Below, one piece after another: positions 22,367-37,314 of a stretch of DNA of 64,000 nucleotides. The stretch's first letter is position 1. Each line of letters starts with the position of its first letter. Made by a program: the position numbers and the translations under genes. The DNA is taken from positions 389,501-453,500 of the forward strand of contig JAINUG010000326.1 of NCBI GenBank assembly GCA_029706075.1, given 5' to 3'. The notes under the pieces were generated by a model. It worked only from the letters and a program-made list of their open reading frames with translations. It was not told the origin of the DNA and ran no database searches. This DNA comes from Aldrovandia affinis. Its lineage: Eukaryota > Chordata > Actinopteri > Notacanthiformes > Halosauridae.

Positions 22367-25039
22367 ATATGTTATGCTGTGTCTTATTTCCTCCAGCTCA
22401 ACGCTCCAAAGAGAACTAACCAAATCATATACCCTGGAATTGGACAGCTGGTACTTCAGACCCTAGCAGACCCGACTCAGAAATAATTTCTCCATTGTCT
22501 TAATCACTGGAACACAGATGCAACTGACAAATGAGTAGCCTACGTGTCACGCATTACAGTAACTTGTGGCGCACACTCAAAAAAGGTATCTATATTTGTC
22601 AGTGTGCGCAGCAAAGAACACGCATATCAAATCGAAATACAATTCTGAGCAAAACAGTGCACACTAGAGATGTGGAGGAACTTACTGCAAAGTTTATATT
22701 ATTTTATATTGAGAAGTTTCGGCGAACACGTAACCTCCAAGCAAGTTCTCGACGCGACAGGGGAGAAAACTGAAAGGAAAAAGGGTATCAGGCTGCCGTC
22801 CGTTTAAAAATACCTTTTCCAACTGACCTGTGTTCATAGTCAAATTAAACCATGTGCCCCCGGGTACACTTTAACCGGCCTCCCTCGCAAGTGTGTTTAA
22901 AGATTAGATTGTTGAGATATGCAAACAGCCTGTTCTTGGAAACTGCTCCATTTCCAATACAGCCGAGGGCACATTCGGGTTTGGTATTGACCACATTCAA
23001 ATAATTTTGTGGAAACCGTCCAACTGAACATAAAAGAGGCTGCGTAGCCAACGCGTTAGCTACATGACGGTTTGTCGACTATGGAACTTTCCAGATCATG
23101 TGTTTAGACTTTATTTTTTTCTAAACTGATAATGATACTGGCTCCCAAGCATATGCGTTCCGTCCCACAGGATATACGAGCCTTTAACAACAACGCCTTA
23201 GTGCCGGAATAACTTTCTGTGAGACTTAATAAGGAAACAAGGCGACAGTAACGGTCAGGGTTGAAAAGCGTTAGCCAGCTAATTACTGCTGTAACAATTT
23301 CCCGTCACCGTTCTCTGAAAATAATTTGACACATCGGGGCGTGTAGAAAAGAATTTCACGCCCCAACTCTGAGGCTCCAGGCAGCCAAATATTACCTCGC
23401 TGCTCTGCCATAGGTGCAATTCCTCTCATCCCTGTCCCCGGCCGTATATTTAATTGCCAAGCATCCTTTAAGAGGCTAATATTACACATCAAAGCGGTTC
23501 TTACGGCCATTCAAATTCTGACACCTCGATTTTACGGCACTTCCTTTATTGCAGGTTGCACATGAATCTCTAAAAACAATTAAAGGGCTGCTGCTTGAAA
23601 GAGAAAATCGCATTTCAGAGAACACCTCTCGCTTCACATTTATATTCTACAGACAATTTTAGGTGTGACAAAATCAGTTAAAAAAAATTAACATAGGCTA
23701 CTACAGCCCTTGTGAGCTATACGCAGTCATCTCAACAAATTAACCTACCAACGGCTAACTTGATTACCGCCGGCATATCGGGAGTCTAAACCAAAAAACT
23801 AGGCGACATCAAACTCAATCCACTTTGTCAAGAGATAAGGTATGGCCAATGTTTTGAAACGCAACATTTAGCTCCTTTTCGAGTTAGAGGACAAAAAGGG
23901 AATAATATTTACCATAAATCGTTTGTCGGTGCAGGCTAGAATTCCATGCAGGTTGCTGCGCCGTGCAATCAGCTTTCAGAACGTTGCGGTCCAGAGAGAA
24001 ATCAAAGGTTTCATCCCGTATTCCAGAATTCAGCAGTATTCCTAAATATTTATTTCACTACTTTCCCTTGAGCTACAAAAAAAACACAACGATTCAGTTT
24101 TATTTCTCTCCTCTTTTCTCGGCGACGGACGCACAGTGGTCGTGGACAATGAATCAAGTTCCAAATCGACGCTCGTTTAGTTATTTGATTTTCTCCACGA
24201 TTCAGTAATCCAGACGGACAAGTGTAGTTGTTCGGAGACGTTTCTTTGCGCGACTGAATGTAGAAAAGAGGAAAATAAAAATCCCACTGTCAGCAATTCC
24301 AGGAAGGGAACGCGTTAGCTAATCGTCCCGATTAACTGCGGTCTCAGCTAATGCATATAAATACTGAACCTTGTGCTCTCCGAAACAAAGTATCGTAATG
24401 ATCCAGCTTCTCGTGCCCTTTTCCTTCGCAGTTTCAGTTTTCAGCGACAAATTCTTACAGCGCGATTTCTTATAGGGCGGGCGACGAATATAAATCCAAC
24501 AGCGAATATTACGCGTCCCCAAACACAGCTGATGATGAATACATGTGAATAAGTGCTTTATAATTCAATCGGATCCACCTGCTATGTGCAATTTTCTCGA
24601 ACAAGGCTGCCAGTGCAGCTAGCTAGATAGCGAATATTATTCGGCGAAACTGAATCACTGGCTCCCCGAACAGTTAAGGCTAAATCCTTTTCACCATTTG
24701 AAGCGAGCGAACATTAATAAACGGCGTGTATTCTGGATGATAAAGCCCTGCTTGTTTCACTGGCTCTGCGCGGCTGGTCCTTCATGCCTTGCTCGGAGAC
24801 CCCTGTCCCCTTGAATAAAAATCGTGCTTTCAAATTACAAAAATTGGTCCAAAAAGACTCCCGCGTACCGTTCCCGTCACAGATCGAATTAGAAAACGGT
24901 TAGTGACTGTGCCAGATGAATAATTTGGATGTTCCGTGCAGCTCTCGTTCCTCATAGGCGTTCTTCCTTCCCCCTGCACCGAGCTGCCGAAACTGACAAT
25001 AACCCGGAACGATGCAGACTCTCACGGCTCCACAGACCG
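22367..25039. other. AT-rich non-coding; enhancer-like near 23.2-23.7 kb
   Basis: No exon recognised. About 23200-23690 has few repeats and contains TATATTTAATTGCC, ACATCAAAGCGG (a TCF/LEF-type core) and AAAACAATTAAAGGGC, which looks like regulatory DNA. Short chance ORFs occur throughout. The next segment is promoter-like. Confidence 0.4.
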
Positions 25040-25212
25040 CCCACCAACCAATCATTCCACAGAGGGGATTGAAACATTCCCACGGGCCGGCCAATCATTG
25101 GTAATGGAGGGCTGTTACCACGGTGACGCCGTGAGCGTCCTGGCGACAAGTCCGAAACCACGTTGTTTATTCGCGGAAAAATTTAAAGGACCATGGAACC
25201 AGTATTCTCTAG
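25040..25212 (+). promoter_or_regulatory. Candidate promoter with NF-Y and X-box motifs
   Basis: Three CCAAT boxes lie close together: CCAAT at 25048 and 25091 and inverted ATTGG at 25097. They are followed at 25114-25127 by GTTACCACGGTGAC, one base from an RFX X-box. CCAAT plus X-box is a common vertebrate promoter pairing. Downstream, AGGACCATGG at 25193 is a strong start context, and six codons later comes CTCTAG|GTAACT, a usable donor (exon 25193-25212 at most). The peptide MEPVFS is too short to identify. The orientation could also be minus or bidirectional. Confidence 0.35.
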
Positions 25213-25826
25213 GTAACTATTCGAGTGGATAAACTCCCGAAATATTTCACATGTTGATGAATTACTACTAACCAAATAGGATTCCTGTATAGCCACGTTT
25301 GTTCACTCTTTATTTTCTCCTTGGGTTAAATTATTTAATGTTTAGATGAGATGTTCTTCCACCGCACACATGTAGATAAACGCACATCACATCTCACATA
25401 TGCGCATCGCAGCGTTAATTTAAATATGTACGTTTAGCTGCTGAACCGTGGTACAATTTAGAGTAACCTATCTCGATCACTGAAACGAGTCAAAGCCAAT
25501 CAACAAATGAGCTGACTTTCAGCAGAAGTCTGTAGCGTAGGAAAGTCCCCCTAACACTGTCTCGTATAGACGAATAAGGTTAAACCAGCACCCAGTGTTC
25601 CTAACTTTGCGATTTTTTAACCAAGATATCAAAAGAAGACAAGCAAGGTAGTTATATTTACTTATTTATTTACTTATATATGCTTTACTATTTTTAAACT
25701 AAAATTCAGTGTTTGCATATCAGTGTATATTCATACCAGTGTCCTGAAATGTTATTTGAAGACCACGGGCATACAATGCACTGTCCTTAACCCGTCACTG
25801 TTAAGTGCATATTATGATCTCAGGAC

Positions 25827-25863
<37 letters not shown>

Positions 25864-26759
25864 TTTCATAACATAATTTAATGTGAAAATACACCAACCT
25901 TTACACAGCGTTAGAATTACACTTCAGCAAATATTATACTGCATATGGTTTATTTATTTATTTTAATAGATTTTAAACCTAAATATAGTGTAGAATTGTA
26001 CTACCATAAAATGACCATTTAGAGTTTAGAAAATGGACCAATGCATGAACCGTTCCTGAGGGAGTGTTTATAATAGATACTCTTGGAGCTGCACCGAATT
26101 ATATTATAAGAGAACATGACCTCGTATGAAAAATATGACTATCCACTCACCAGAGGTTATTATTTCAGCAGTAGGCTGCACGGTTCAAGGAATGACCCAC
26201 CACAGCAGACTGTTGATGATTCTCCACACAGCGTTTTAATTGCACGGCGCCAACTTTTCCCATCAAGATGATGACCATTTTCATACCTTGTGGCAAATGG
26301 TACATACGGTATGTTGCTTTTTCTCATAAAAAAATCAAGTGACCTTTATCTTTCCTCTCCATTTTTCCCTTTTATACAGTGTAGCCCATGTAATATTACC
26401 CTATTAAATACTGATGATTTTCTGTTTTTTACGTGGGCAATTAGCACGAGCAGATATAATATTACTGTGTAAAAGCAAGTCATCCATTCTTAATGACAAT
26501 ATTGAGCCAATCAGATTCCACCTTGGTTTACATTGGTGTAGAAGTTGCCTGGGAACACTAGTCTGAAGTCTAGTGTTGCATTTTCCTTCCTAATGGTGAA
26601 GGTCAGGATTTTGATAGTTAGCTGGTCCTGTGTCATTGCTTAGGGGAAACATCTCCCTTGAGCGCTTTCGTCAGTCCCCTGTGACAAAGATGGCAACTGT
26701 TCAACAGGCGATTATCCAATAACATTTCACTGTAGTTAGAGGTAGCAGTAGTTCGAGTC
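25213..26759. other. AT-rich non-coding
   Basis: No gene. It includes a CA microsatellite at 25829-25861 and AT-rich filler. Confidence 0.5.
25829..25861. repeat. CA microsatellite
   Basis: An uninterrupted run of about 16 CA units, long enough to be polymorphic. Confidence 0.95.
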
Positions 26760-26950
26760 TGTAGTAATGGGTGGTGATGAGAGAATGAGGTGTCATGAAA
26801 TAAAAAAATGGGCACAGCAACCTTTAGCTATCAGCCACACACTGATTTGAACCAATTGGGGTTTTTTTCTGGTGAGCACAATCTTTTGATTGGTTCAGAC
26901 AAGTCAGTGATTGACAGCTCACTGTAGCTCCACCCATTATGGAGTTTATG
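26760..26950. mobile_element. MITE-like element, copy 1 of 2
   Basis: It shares GAATGAGGTGT(C/T)ATGA, a TTTGAACCAAT core, TTTGATTGGTT, AGTCAG(T/C)GATTGACAGCT and TGTAGCTCCACCCATT, in the same order and orientation, with the copy at 29344-29558. The inner terminal repeat on the left (ATGGGCACAGCAAC) is more decayed than in the other copy. No transposase is present, so it is non-autonomous. Confidence 0.8.
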
Positions 26951-29343
26951 AAAGCTCACTTTCCGATCACTATTTAGAGGTTCTGGCAAACTTCTGTAGT
27001 AGCACTGGCGCCCTCCCATCAGTCATCTGTGAAGTGTTCCATAATGTGTTCTGCATATCCCCAGAAATTAAATCACACACATCAGATGCCATTCGATCAA
27101 GACAATTAGACGGATCAGGTGGTTTAGTCTCGGGTAAGATACAAACCAGCTGACACTGCGGTTCTCTGAGACTAGCATTGGGAAGCTGCTCATTTAGACT
27201 AGCAGAGTGTGCTATGGGACCGCCTAACTTAGTTACCTGCACCTACGGTGGACCATGCTGTCAGGTGGCAAGCACGGGTACAGCTGGCATTTCACATTTT
27301 GCATATGCATATCGGTTAGCCCTGAAAGGTTAGAAATATTGCCAAAGGTAAAGTTCAGTGTTTTAAATTCAAATCTAATAAGGCTATCAAAGTGAGGAAT
27401 AGAGGTGTCCGGATACATCATCAGGTAGGACTCCCGGTGCACGGGCATGATTGAGTGTGCATAACATATGCATAAACGACATCAAGGCATTCTGAAAATA
27501 TTCATAGCTATTATTTATTAGTCTGTCACTGGTGGGAGCTGTGCAGACACTGTGACATTGTGACACATTTTGGATGCATACAAACAACGGCTTTTCTAAT
27601 GTTCGTATCTCAGTGGTTCCGTATTTGGACCCAGGGCCACTGGTTGAGTGGCCCCGAAGTAGACAACATGCCTTGGGCCACACTGAGATGTCATTTAGCT
27701 AACTGCAAACACCTGCATTGCCAGCAGGTTCGTTAAAAGTGATGTAAATCCTTTGATATCACAAATGATGTGCGAAAAATCTAATTTAAAATTTAATTTA
27801 AAAATCTAATATTAATTGCACACTTAGAACCTTTGGTTTTCAATCACTCCTGTGGTGATCAACTGTATGTAACTGGTACATTTATTGCATGTATATGGTA
27901 TACCGTATAACATCCTGTTTATGGAAGGTAATCCAAAAGACAACATCTCCTGCAGCACAATGCTCCCTTTACTGCAATTTGGCATTTGTTTTTGACCCAT
28001 TCCAAAGGGCAGGCTCTCCCACCGACCCTACCACAGGAAACTGTCTGTTTTTTCCCAGCAAGTCTCCTATCCTAATTGTACTAACCAAACACATTCCCAC
28101 TTAGCTGCAGCTATTTGGGGTTACAAGGCAACAAAGTGAGAAAACTGCAGATTAAAACAAAGGATACTCTACCTTTGCTTTTACGGAAGCTCAGTGAGTT
28201 GAGAAATTCTGCTAGGTCCCAGGGCAGGTGAATACATTACAAATGAAACACTCATAATTGTAATTTTTGTCTGTTTTTTGTCTGTTTTTTGAAGATGGTG
28301 ACCTGAGAGAAAGGCATCTGTTGTGTGTGAGTCTGGCCACATGATCATTTTGTTGGTTTCCATATTTCCTAATGCATTGTATGTAACTGTAATGTATAAT
28401 TAATATTGTTTATAATGTGATTAGCATAAAAGGGATTATGGTTTATATGCTTTGTGTGCTTTGAATGGTTTACAAAGCAGCTAGCCTGCGCAGGGAAACG
28501 CACGTCTCAATAATTAAGGGAAACAATGCGTACATCTGAATTCCCAGCATGTAGTTAGCCAAATGCATTGAAGGTGAAATGGTCTGAAAACATTGTGGAA
28601 ATAATGATGATGATGATGGCCGAATTTATTTACACCATTTTCACATCGAATGGCAGGGATTATTTGCGTAGCATTACCAGTATATTTATGTAACAAGACA
28701 AAAAAAACTTCACAAAAGCTTAGGGAAACTACGGGCAGGTGAGGACAATTATCGAAAATGCGTGTGCCAATTCAGATCAGTTTTAAAGGGACACAGTGTG
28801 CTTCCCTTCTCCTGCCTGGACTTGCTCACAGTGTGTCCCCGTGTGCAGAAACAGAGCCGTCTCACAGCAGAGGCCTCCCGCTGATTGGAGTGCCATCAGA
28901 TAGGGCCAAAATTGATGACCTGGCTTAAGATGGATTTCGGAGAGCAGTCAGCTAAGTCTCAGCAATGCTTTCAGGCTTTTTATCAGTGCCGGCCGAAAGC
29001 TGAATATAGCATCAAGCTAATTATGAAAGGTAAAGGTTGATACAATTACTTGTCCTCCTTTTCAGTACTTGTGTGCACTGGAGAGTAGTCCGTGGGAGGA
29101 AGTTCTCATTTACTGTCACGGCATGAATTCCAGCCTGATTGTGTTTCACGAAACCTGCAGTGCGTTTACTGCCACAATCAAATGACTTTTTGGTGGAGGT
29201 CAGCCGGGGGAAGCAATTAGACTCGTTCTGAATAAGTGGGTCTAATGTTTTTTGAAAATGAATAATGGATCCAGTGGGCCCAAACTCGTGAGCACGAATC
29301 TCCACCTCCGTCCTGCAGGTCAATGATTTAGGATAAATTGCTA
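26951..29343. other. AT-rich non-coding between two MITE copies
   Basis: No gene recognised. The stretch at 28790-29040 is a repeat-free mixed-composition block that may be regulatory. The rest gives only chance ORFs. Confidence 0.45.
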
Positions 29344-29558
29344 GTTAGCCATCACTGGTGAATGAGGTGTTATGACACTAAAAATGGGTGGAGCTACCGT
29401 ATGCTACCAACAACTCACTGCTTTGAACCAATCATTGTGTTCTGTTTTGAAGAGCAAAACCATTTGATTGGTTAAAAACAAGTCAGCGATTGACAGCTAA
29501 TTGTAGCTCCACCCATTTTTGTGCCATGAATGATACCTGAGTCATCCATCGCTAACAA
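29344..29558. mobile_element. MITE-like element, copy 2 of 2
   Basis: About 215 bases with long imperfect terminal inverted repeats. The left end starts GTTAGCCATCAC and includes AAAAATGGGTGGAGCTAC. The right end includes GTAGCTCCACCCATTTTT and finishes CCATCGCTAAC. The inner part is homologous to 26760-26950. Superfamily is not decidable from the ends alone. Confidence 0.8.
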
Positions 29559-30761
29559 TTTCCCTGGTGTGCGTAGTTTTATTGCAGATTTGAAGACACC
29601 GCAACTCTACTATATTCGGATGCAGACTAATGAACTTAAAACTAGCCACCCCATCCATAAACAAATGACACAACAACCTGACAGAGTTACAGGGTATGTA
29701 CCGCAGAGTTTTCTGGAATCAATCTCGAGTGAAAAAGGCCCCTGTTTTAATTAACCGTGACAATGCCTCTGGCTCTTTCACGGGGGACCTCATAAACAGC
29801 GCGGAGCTGTCATAAGCCAGACTGTGAATTCTCTCTGTTTTCTGCACTGCACCTCCCGTGCCCCTCTTCGATTTGTTCCCCGGCAAAGTGAAATGGTTCA
29901 CTTGTGCAAAGTTCAAGCGCTCCACAAACAGCAAGGTAACGAAAAAATCGATTGCGGCAAAGGCATGGAAAAAAGAGATAGCATTGATTTATCTGCCATC
30001 GATACGCGGGATCACTGCATCGTGCCCTGGGCACAAACGTGCAGCGTCTGCCAACTGATGGGAATGAATCTGAAAAGGTGTCAAGTGGTTAGAGGACACA
30101 GGGAGCAGGAGGGAAGGGTTGGGGGGGGTATGCAGAAAGAGAGGGAAGGAGAAAGAATGGAAGAAATATAACACAGAGCATTCAGGACATGGAGACGTTT
30201 GTGCTGGACAATCGTGTTTGAAATGGATCCTAACTGCAGTACCTCCCAGTACAGCAGTGTTACTCTTACCAGGCTTGATATTGAGGGAAAGTGTTACACA
30301 AAGGCTTAGGATCCATCATTGAAGACTAGACAAACAGAAGAAAATATCTCAGATGCTGTACATTGTCATTTTAAAAAGACTGAAATAATGTTTAGCAAAT
30401 CAATTATATACCCTTCAAAAATTAAGCCTGTTACTGTATTACATTGTTGAAAATAATTTTTTAACCCGTGGCAGTACTAGTTTATCTGCATTCAAACTTT
30501 TTTCAGCAACGGCTATTTTCGTGGTCCTTGAATATATGTAAGGTATGCACTTATTTGTATGGATGTTAGATATATTTATAATTCTATATTGGATGATGAA
30601 TAGAAATGTATTCTTAATTTGCTCTACAAATGATTACTCAAAAGGTAGGTTGCTCTTGTGTGCTCAAACTTTGTGGACTCTTATCGAGAAGGCGTTCTTG
30701 TTAGTGCTAAGTGCTGATCCCTCTTTCAGATGAATGGGGCTTTTATACATTGTTATTATTA
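29559..30761. other. Non-coding
   Basis: No gene recognised. A 115-codon ORF at 29824-30171 has no domain and its last third is GA-rich low complexity. Confidence 0.45.
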
Positions 30762-30950
30762 TCTATTTGCTTATGAGATTATTCAGAGTGACTTACATGG
30801 CTTACAGTTTTGTACATACTATCCATTTCCACAGCTGAATAAATACTAAAGCAATGCAGGCTCAGAACCTTGCTCAAGGGTACAACCGTCCACCTGGGAT
30901 TTGAACCTGCAAGAGCAGTTTCCTAACCATTACCCTGCACTACTGCCCCA
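30762..30950 (-). repeat. tRNA-headed SINE with L2-type tail, minus strand
   Basis: Read on the minus strand: a tRNA-like A box (AGTGCAGGGTAATGGTTAGG), a B box (GCAGGTTCAAATCCC), a middle part containing CCTTGAGCAAGG and a 3' end related to the L2-clade stem-loop (TAAGTCACTCTGAATAA). This is the same family as 60160-60390, more diverged. The tail is at the left. Confidence 0.85.
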
Positions 30951-33900
30951 AGTGACATGTACTCTGACCCCTTACCTCAAAGTTTTATTTGAGCGCTAAC
31001 CTCAAGAGTTATTTCAGCACACAGAATATGATGAAAGATGCCTTAGACTTGCATGAAATTCTACTGCCAATGCTGGCTGGTGTGGGCTTGAATGACCCAG
31101 TGCATTCTGGCTCATGGGGAGAGGAGGGGGGGCCGATTGGTTGAAGGTATTCCAACAACAAGAAAGCTAATGCAAGGAGAGGTGCCACTGGATTATTACA
31201 ATGTATTTCCATCACACAAACACAAACAGTATGGGAACCGTCTGAATCAGGAACTATCAGGAACTCGTGATTGCAAAAACAAGCCCTTGACTTATTTTCC
31301 GGAGAATTTCGATAACCATGAAATTGGGAGGCACTAACCAAAGTGACGAAAGAAAGCGACCATTGCGGTGGCTTAATTTCAAAGGTTACACTGTAAACAA
31401 CACGTCAAAGATGTTTGCATAAAAATAGACAGAGATGGGATAATTAAAATAGGCAGTTGGTCTGAGCTGTGGTGTGTGAAGATTGCATTCGGCAGAATTG
31501 CAAGCTCCGCCCATTAGTTCGCTTGGTGCCGAGCCAAGAGCGGGAACTAAATTGACCTACCGGAACTAGGTGTGGTGCGGCCCTGTTGGCAATGGAAACG
31601 AGAGCCTTCAGGTTATGGTACGGTACACCGGTGGAAAAACACAGTTAATTCCAGCCCGGTCTGGGGCGGCGTGGAGAGGTGGCCGCTCCACAGACCGGGG
31701 GTCCCACAGGAGCGAGCTCGATGAGGCGTGAGCGGCGCACGCCTGAGATGACACAGATCTGCCCGTCAACCGAGGCAGGCGGCGTGAATCACGGCGCACG
31801 GGCTCGCTCTACACGTCCGCGCGCGGGAAGTGAGCACGCCAGACCCGGCCCCCGGCCCTCACTCTCGGCGGTCTCATACGGAGAGACAGTCCGTGTCAAG
31901 GAGTATGGGTCATACGGTGTTGCAGGCCTTTGGAAAATACACTTTCGTTTTACAACGTAGGTGCTGAGTGCGGTGTCTACGCGAAAGTAAAAAATGGCAA
32001 CGTGTCAGTGTGCAGAACTAACTGGAAACGGCCACTGGGATCTTTCAATGCATCCTTGTTTCCCCCCACGGACAAATGTGGCATTCAATGATACCTTTAC
32101 CCTCTCTGAGAAACATGGCATTTAAGAGGCCATGGCATTGACAAACGGGACATAAAGTCATTATCAGTCATCTGGAGTTATAGAATTATGAAGGGGCAAT
32201 ATCAAAAAAGCACAAGCAAAAAACAGAAGTGAGTGATTACTACAAAGCGGCATCCTAGCCACTAAAAACAACCTTGTTGTCTCTGGCTAAGCTTGAATTC
32301 AGCAGCTGTTTTTGGCAGTACTGACACAAGCACACCTTCATCCTGTCCTTTTCGAGAGCTGTACCAGCTCCCCCCACCCCTGACCTGATGACATCGTGCC
32401 TGCACCTGAAGCTCTTCTGAACGAGCGGTCTGTGGCTGTGACAGTTCAGAGAGCCCTACACAACACCTGCAGGTTCAGAGGGGGAGGGGGAAAAACAACA
32501 TAAAAAAAAAACCTGACAATAAAAAGATCTACCCTAACTAGATTGGTATGCCTTTGAATCAAGGCAAATGAATAAACAGATTACTGTATTATTAGTAACA
32601 TATTATTATTATATTTGTTATTATTATTAGCTTATTAATATTAGCTATATTATTGCAGTCTTTTTTTTTTTTAACAAAAAAGGTTCATTTACAGAATGAA
32701 GGGTTCCGAAAAACAAAAGATCAATAAACAAATACATATGTTATGCATACAGGCTATATATATGTAAATATACATGTTGTTTTACGCTGTGTGTTTTTTC
32801 TTTGCATACCCTCAGCCCCGAACTCCAGCTTTCGAATTTGGATTTAAACTGGCAGTATAATGAGGAAGTGTTGTATCAGCAGAACAAAATCTTACATTGA
32901 GCAAAGTTGTCATGAGATAGGTTGCCTTCAAGGTCTCCATCTGTCATGTGTTCAACCTTTAACTATTACCAGCAACAACAAGAAAAAACAGTGTCTTGAA
33001 AACAGTGGGGTGGTAATGTAGCATCAGTCATTTTACTAGTGTAGGCATGTAACATATCCCAACAAGCCCTATCTGATCACCCCCCCCCACAGACTCACAG
33101 AGGTACAGACAGCAGTCAGTCTGGGGGGTGTCTTGGGGTGTGGGCCTGGTGGACCGTAGCCTCGCGGTACTTCCTGCCTGACCAGGTTGCCGCTCTGATA
33201 ATAAGATAAGCCACTCTGAGATAAGTCTGCCCAACGCCCATGGGATGTGGTTTGCTAATGAACCAATGGGGAATTACTTCTGATGAATCATGATCTGGCG
33301 TAGGCGGGGCTCCAATCGGAGCCGATGATTCAAGTGCAACTCAACCACTGACCTACAACTCTGGCTCAAACCGGCTAGAACTAATCAGATTTCAAGAAAC
33401 CAATCTCACAATCGGCCACACCCCCTTTTCCGGACTCTCCTGGCTGAGAACAGGTGGACTGCCATGGTGAGGACCGTGAAGAGGCCCGGTCAGCACTCGC
33501 TGGCCTCTTTTTCCGGCTAGCCGAGCCGGCGAGGTGAGGGCCCTTCGTTCTCCTGCGTTTGGTTTTTGCCCAATTTTGCACATCCACTCAGGAGTGATAG
33601 AGCGCTACCAGTTCTGACAGCTCCCCAGAGCCGACGGGATTTGAGAGCTCTCTCTCTCCTTCTCTCGCCCCCTCAATCTCTTCGGAGGCTGCTGAAAATG
33701 AAAGGAGGAATAAAAGCTGTCAAAAAAAGAAGACTGGAGTTAAACCACAGAAGCATGCAGGGTGATCCACAGGGATGTTCAAACGGGACCCAGTGACTTT
33801 TTTTTCCTCTCGTTTTAATTTCAAACAGACAGCTAATTATTCTACGACAAATGGTTCTAATAAATCACCGCAACGCTCCTCATTATTGCAAATGAAACAA

Positions 33901-34212
33901 AACAATGTTTTTATTAAAATTTAAAAATGCGACGGCATCTCAGGGTCGAGGTATTATTCTGTTTTTGCAACTTTTTCTGGACATGGAACATTTGACAGAG
34001 TGGTGCATTTCCTGTTGCGGTCTTCTGGGTTTAGCTGTTGTAATTGAGGGTGTTTCTTTGGATTTCATCAGTACACGATCCTTCACTGTGGTGTAATGTT
34101 AGATCTCCGCTGGCTGACACACACACTCAGTGTGATGACACATCAATTCCAGGAATTAATATCAGTCCTGTCCTGGTTCTGCCCTGGGCCCTGCGTGTAC
34201 AAAACACCTCAG
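30951..34212. other. Non-coding; GC-rich patch and GATA motifs
   Basis: No gene. A GC-rich patch at 31640-31870 carries overlapping chance ORFs. ATT/TATA-rich sequence lies at 32580-32770. At 33198-33223 three GATAA motifs occur within 26 bases. Confidence 0.45.
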
Positions 34213-34313
34213 AGTAGGAGTGCTGATCTAGGATCAGTTTAGCCTTTTTGCTCATGATGGATAAGGTTAGAACATGGACAGTGGAAACCTGATCCTAGAT
34301 CAGCACTCTGATT
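34213..34313. mobile_element. Short inverted-repeat (MITE-like) element
   Basis: A perfect 20-base inverted repeat at 34218-34237 and 34289-34308 (GAGTGCTGATCTAGGATCAG and its complement) encloses about 50 bases. I recall similar GCTGATCTAGGATCAG repeats being frequent in fish genomes, though I could not check this. The total length is about 100 bases and there is no coding capacity. Confidence 0.8.
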
Positions 34314-36645
<2,332 letters not shown>

Positions 36646-36648
36646 TGT

Positions 36649-36693
<45 letters not shown>

Positions 36694-36705
36694 TGTGTGT
36701 GTGTG
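36646..36705. repeat. GT microsatellite beside the Tc1-like element
   Basis: GT repeats with CT interruptions end nine bases before the left end of the Tc1-like element. A second GT tract at 37256-37314 lies just beyond its right end, so the transposon is bracketed by microsatellites. Confidence 0.95.
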
Positions 36706-36715
36706 CTGATATATA

Positions 36716-37241
36716 CAGATAACTGCCAAAATAAAGGAAACACCAACACAAAGTGTCTTAATACAGACGTTGGCCCACCACGAGCTGCCAGAACAGCCTC
36801 AATGCATCTTGGTATAGATTCTACAAGTGTCTGGAACTCTACTGGAGGGATGCAACACCATTCTTCCACAACAAATGGGGTCATTTGGTTTTTGTTGATG
36901 GTGGTGGAAAATGCTGTCTCAGGCACCGCTCCGGAATCTCCCATATGTGTTCAATTGGGTTGAGATTTGGTGACTGAGACGGCCATTGCATATGGCTTAT
37001 ATAGTTTTAATGCTTATCAAACCATTCAATGACCACTCGTGTCCTGTGGATGGGGACATTGTCATCCTGGAAGAGACCACTCCCCTCAGAATATAAATGT
37101 TTCACCATAGGATGAAGGTGATCACTCAGAATCGATCTGTATTTATTGGACCTAAACTATGCCAAGAAAATGCACCCCACACCAAAACAGAGTTACCAGT
37201 ATAATTTATCCAAGTGTTTCATTTATTTTGGAAGTTGCCTG
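36716..37241 (-). mobile_element. Tc1-like element, internal deletion, keeps the C-terminal transposase half
   Basis: It begins CAGATAACTGCCAAAATAA and ends TTATTTTGGAAGTTGCCTG, inverted copies of each other, with TA on both sides: a Tc1/mariner insertion with its target duplication. On the minus strand the decayed transposase shows QDDNVPIHRTRVV (the FQQDN..P.H motif of the second catalytic Asp) and WPSQSPNLNPIEHIW (the SPDLNPIE motif before the catalytic Glu, with Asp changed to Asn). These are followed by IPPVEFQTLVESIP and the C-terminus. The N-terminal DNA-binding half is missing. It is about 526 bp, inactive and non-autonomous. Confidence 0.9.
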
Positions 37242-37255
37242 TATGTATGTACAGT

Positions 37256-37281
37256 ATGTGCGTGTGTGTGTGTGTGTGTAT

Positions 37282-37312
<31 letters not shown>

Positions 37313-37314
37313 CG
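37256..37314. repeat. GT microsatellite
   Basis: About 28 GT units with two TA interruptions, directly right of the Tc1-like element. Confidence 0.95.

Noticed and set aside
36649..36963. ORF spanning a GT tract and the Tc1-like left end, plus strand
   Set aside because: Wrong strand for the transposase and starts in the microsatellite. The real remnant is on the minus strand.
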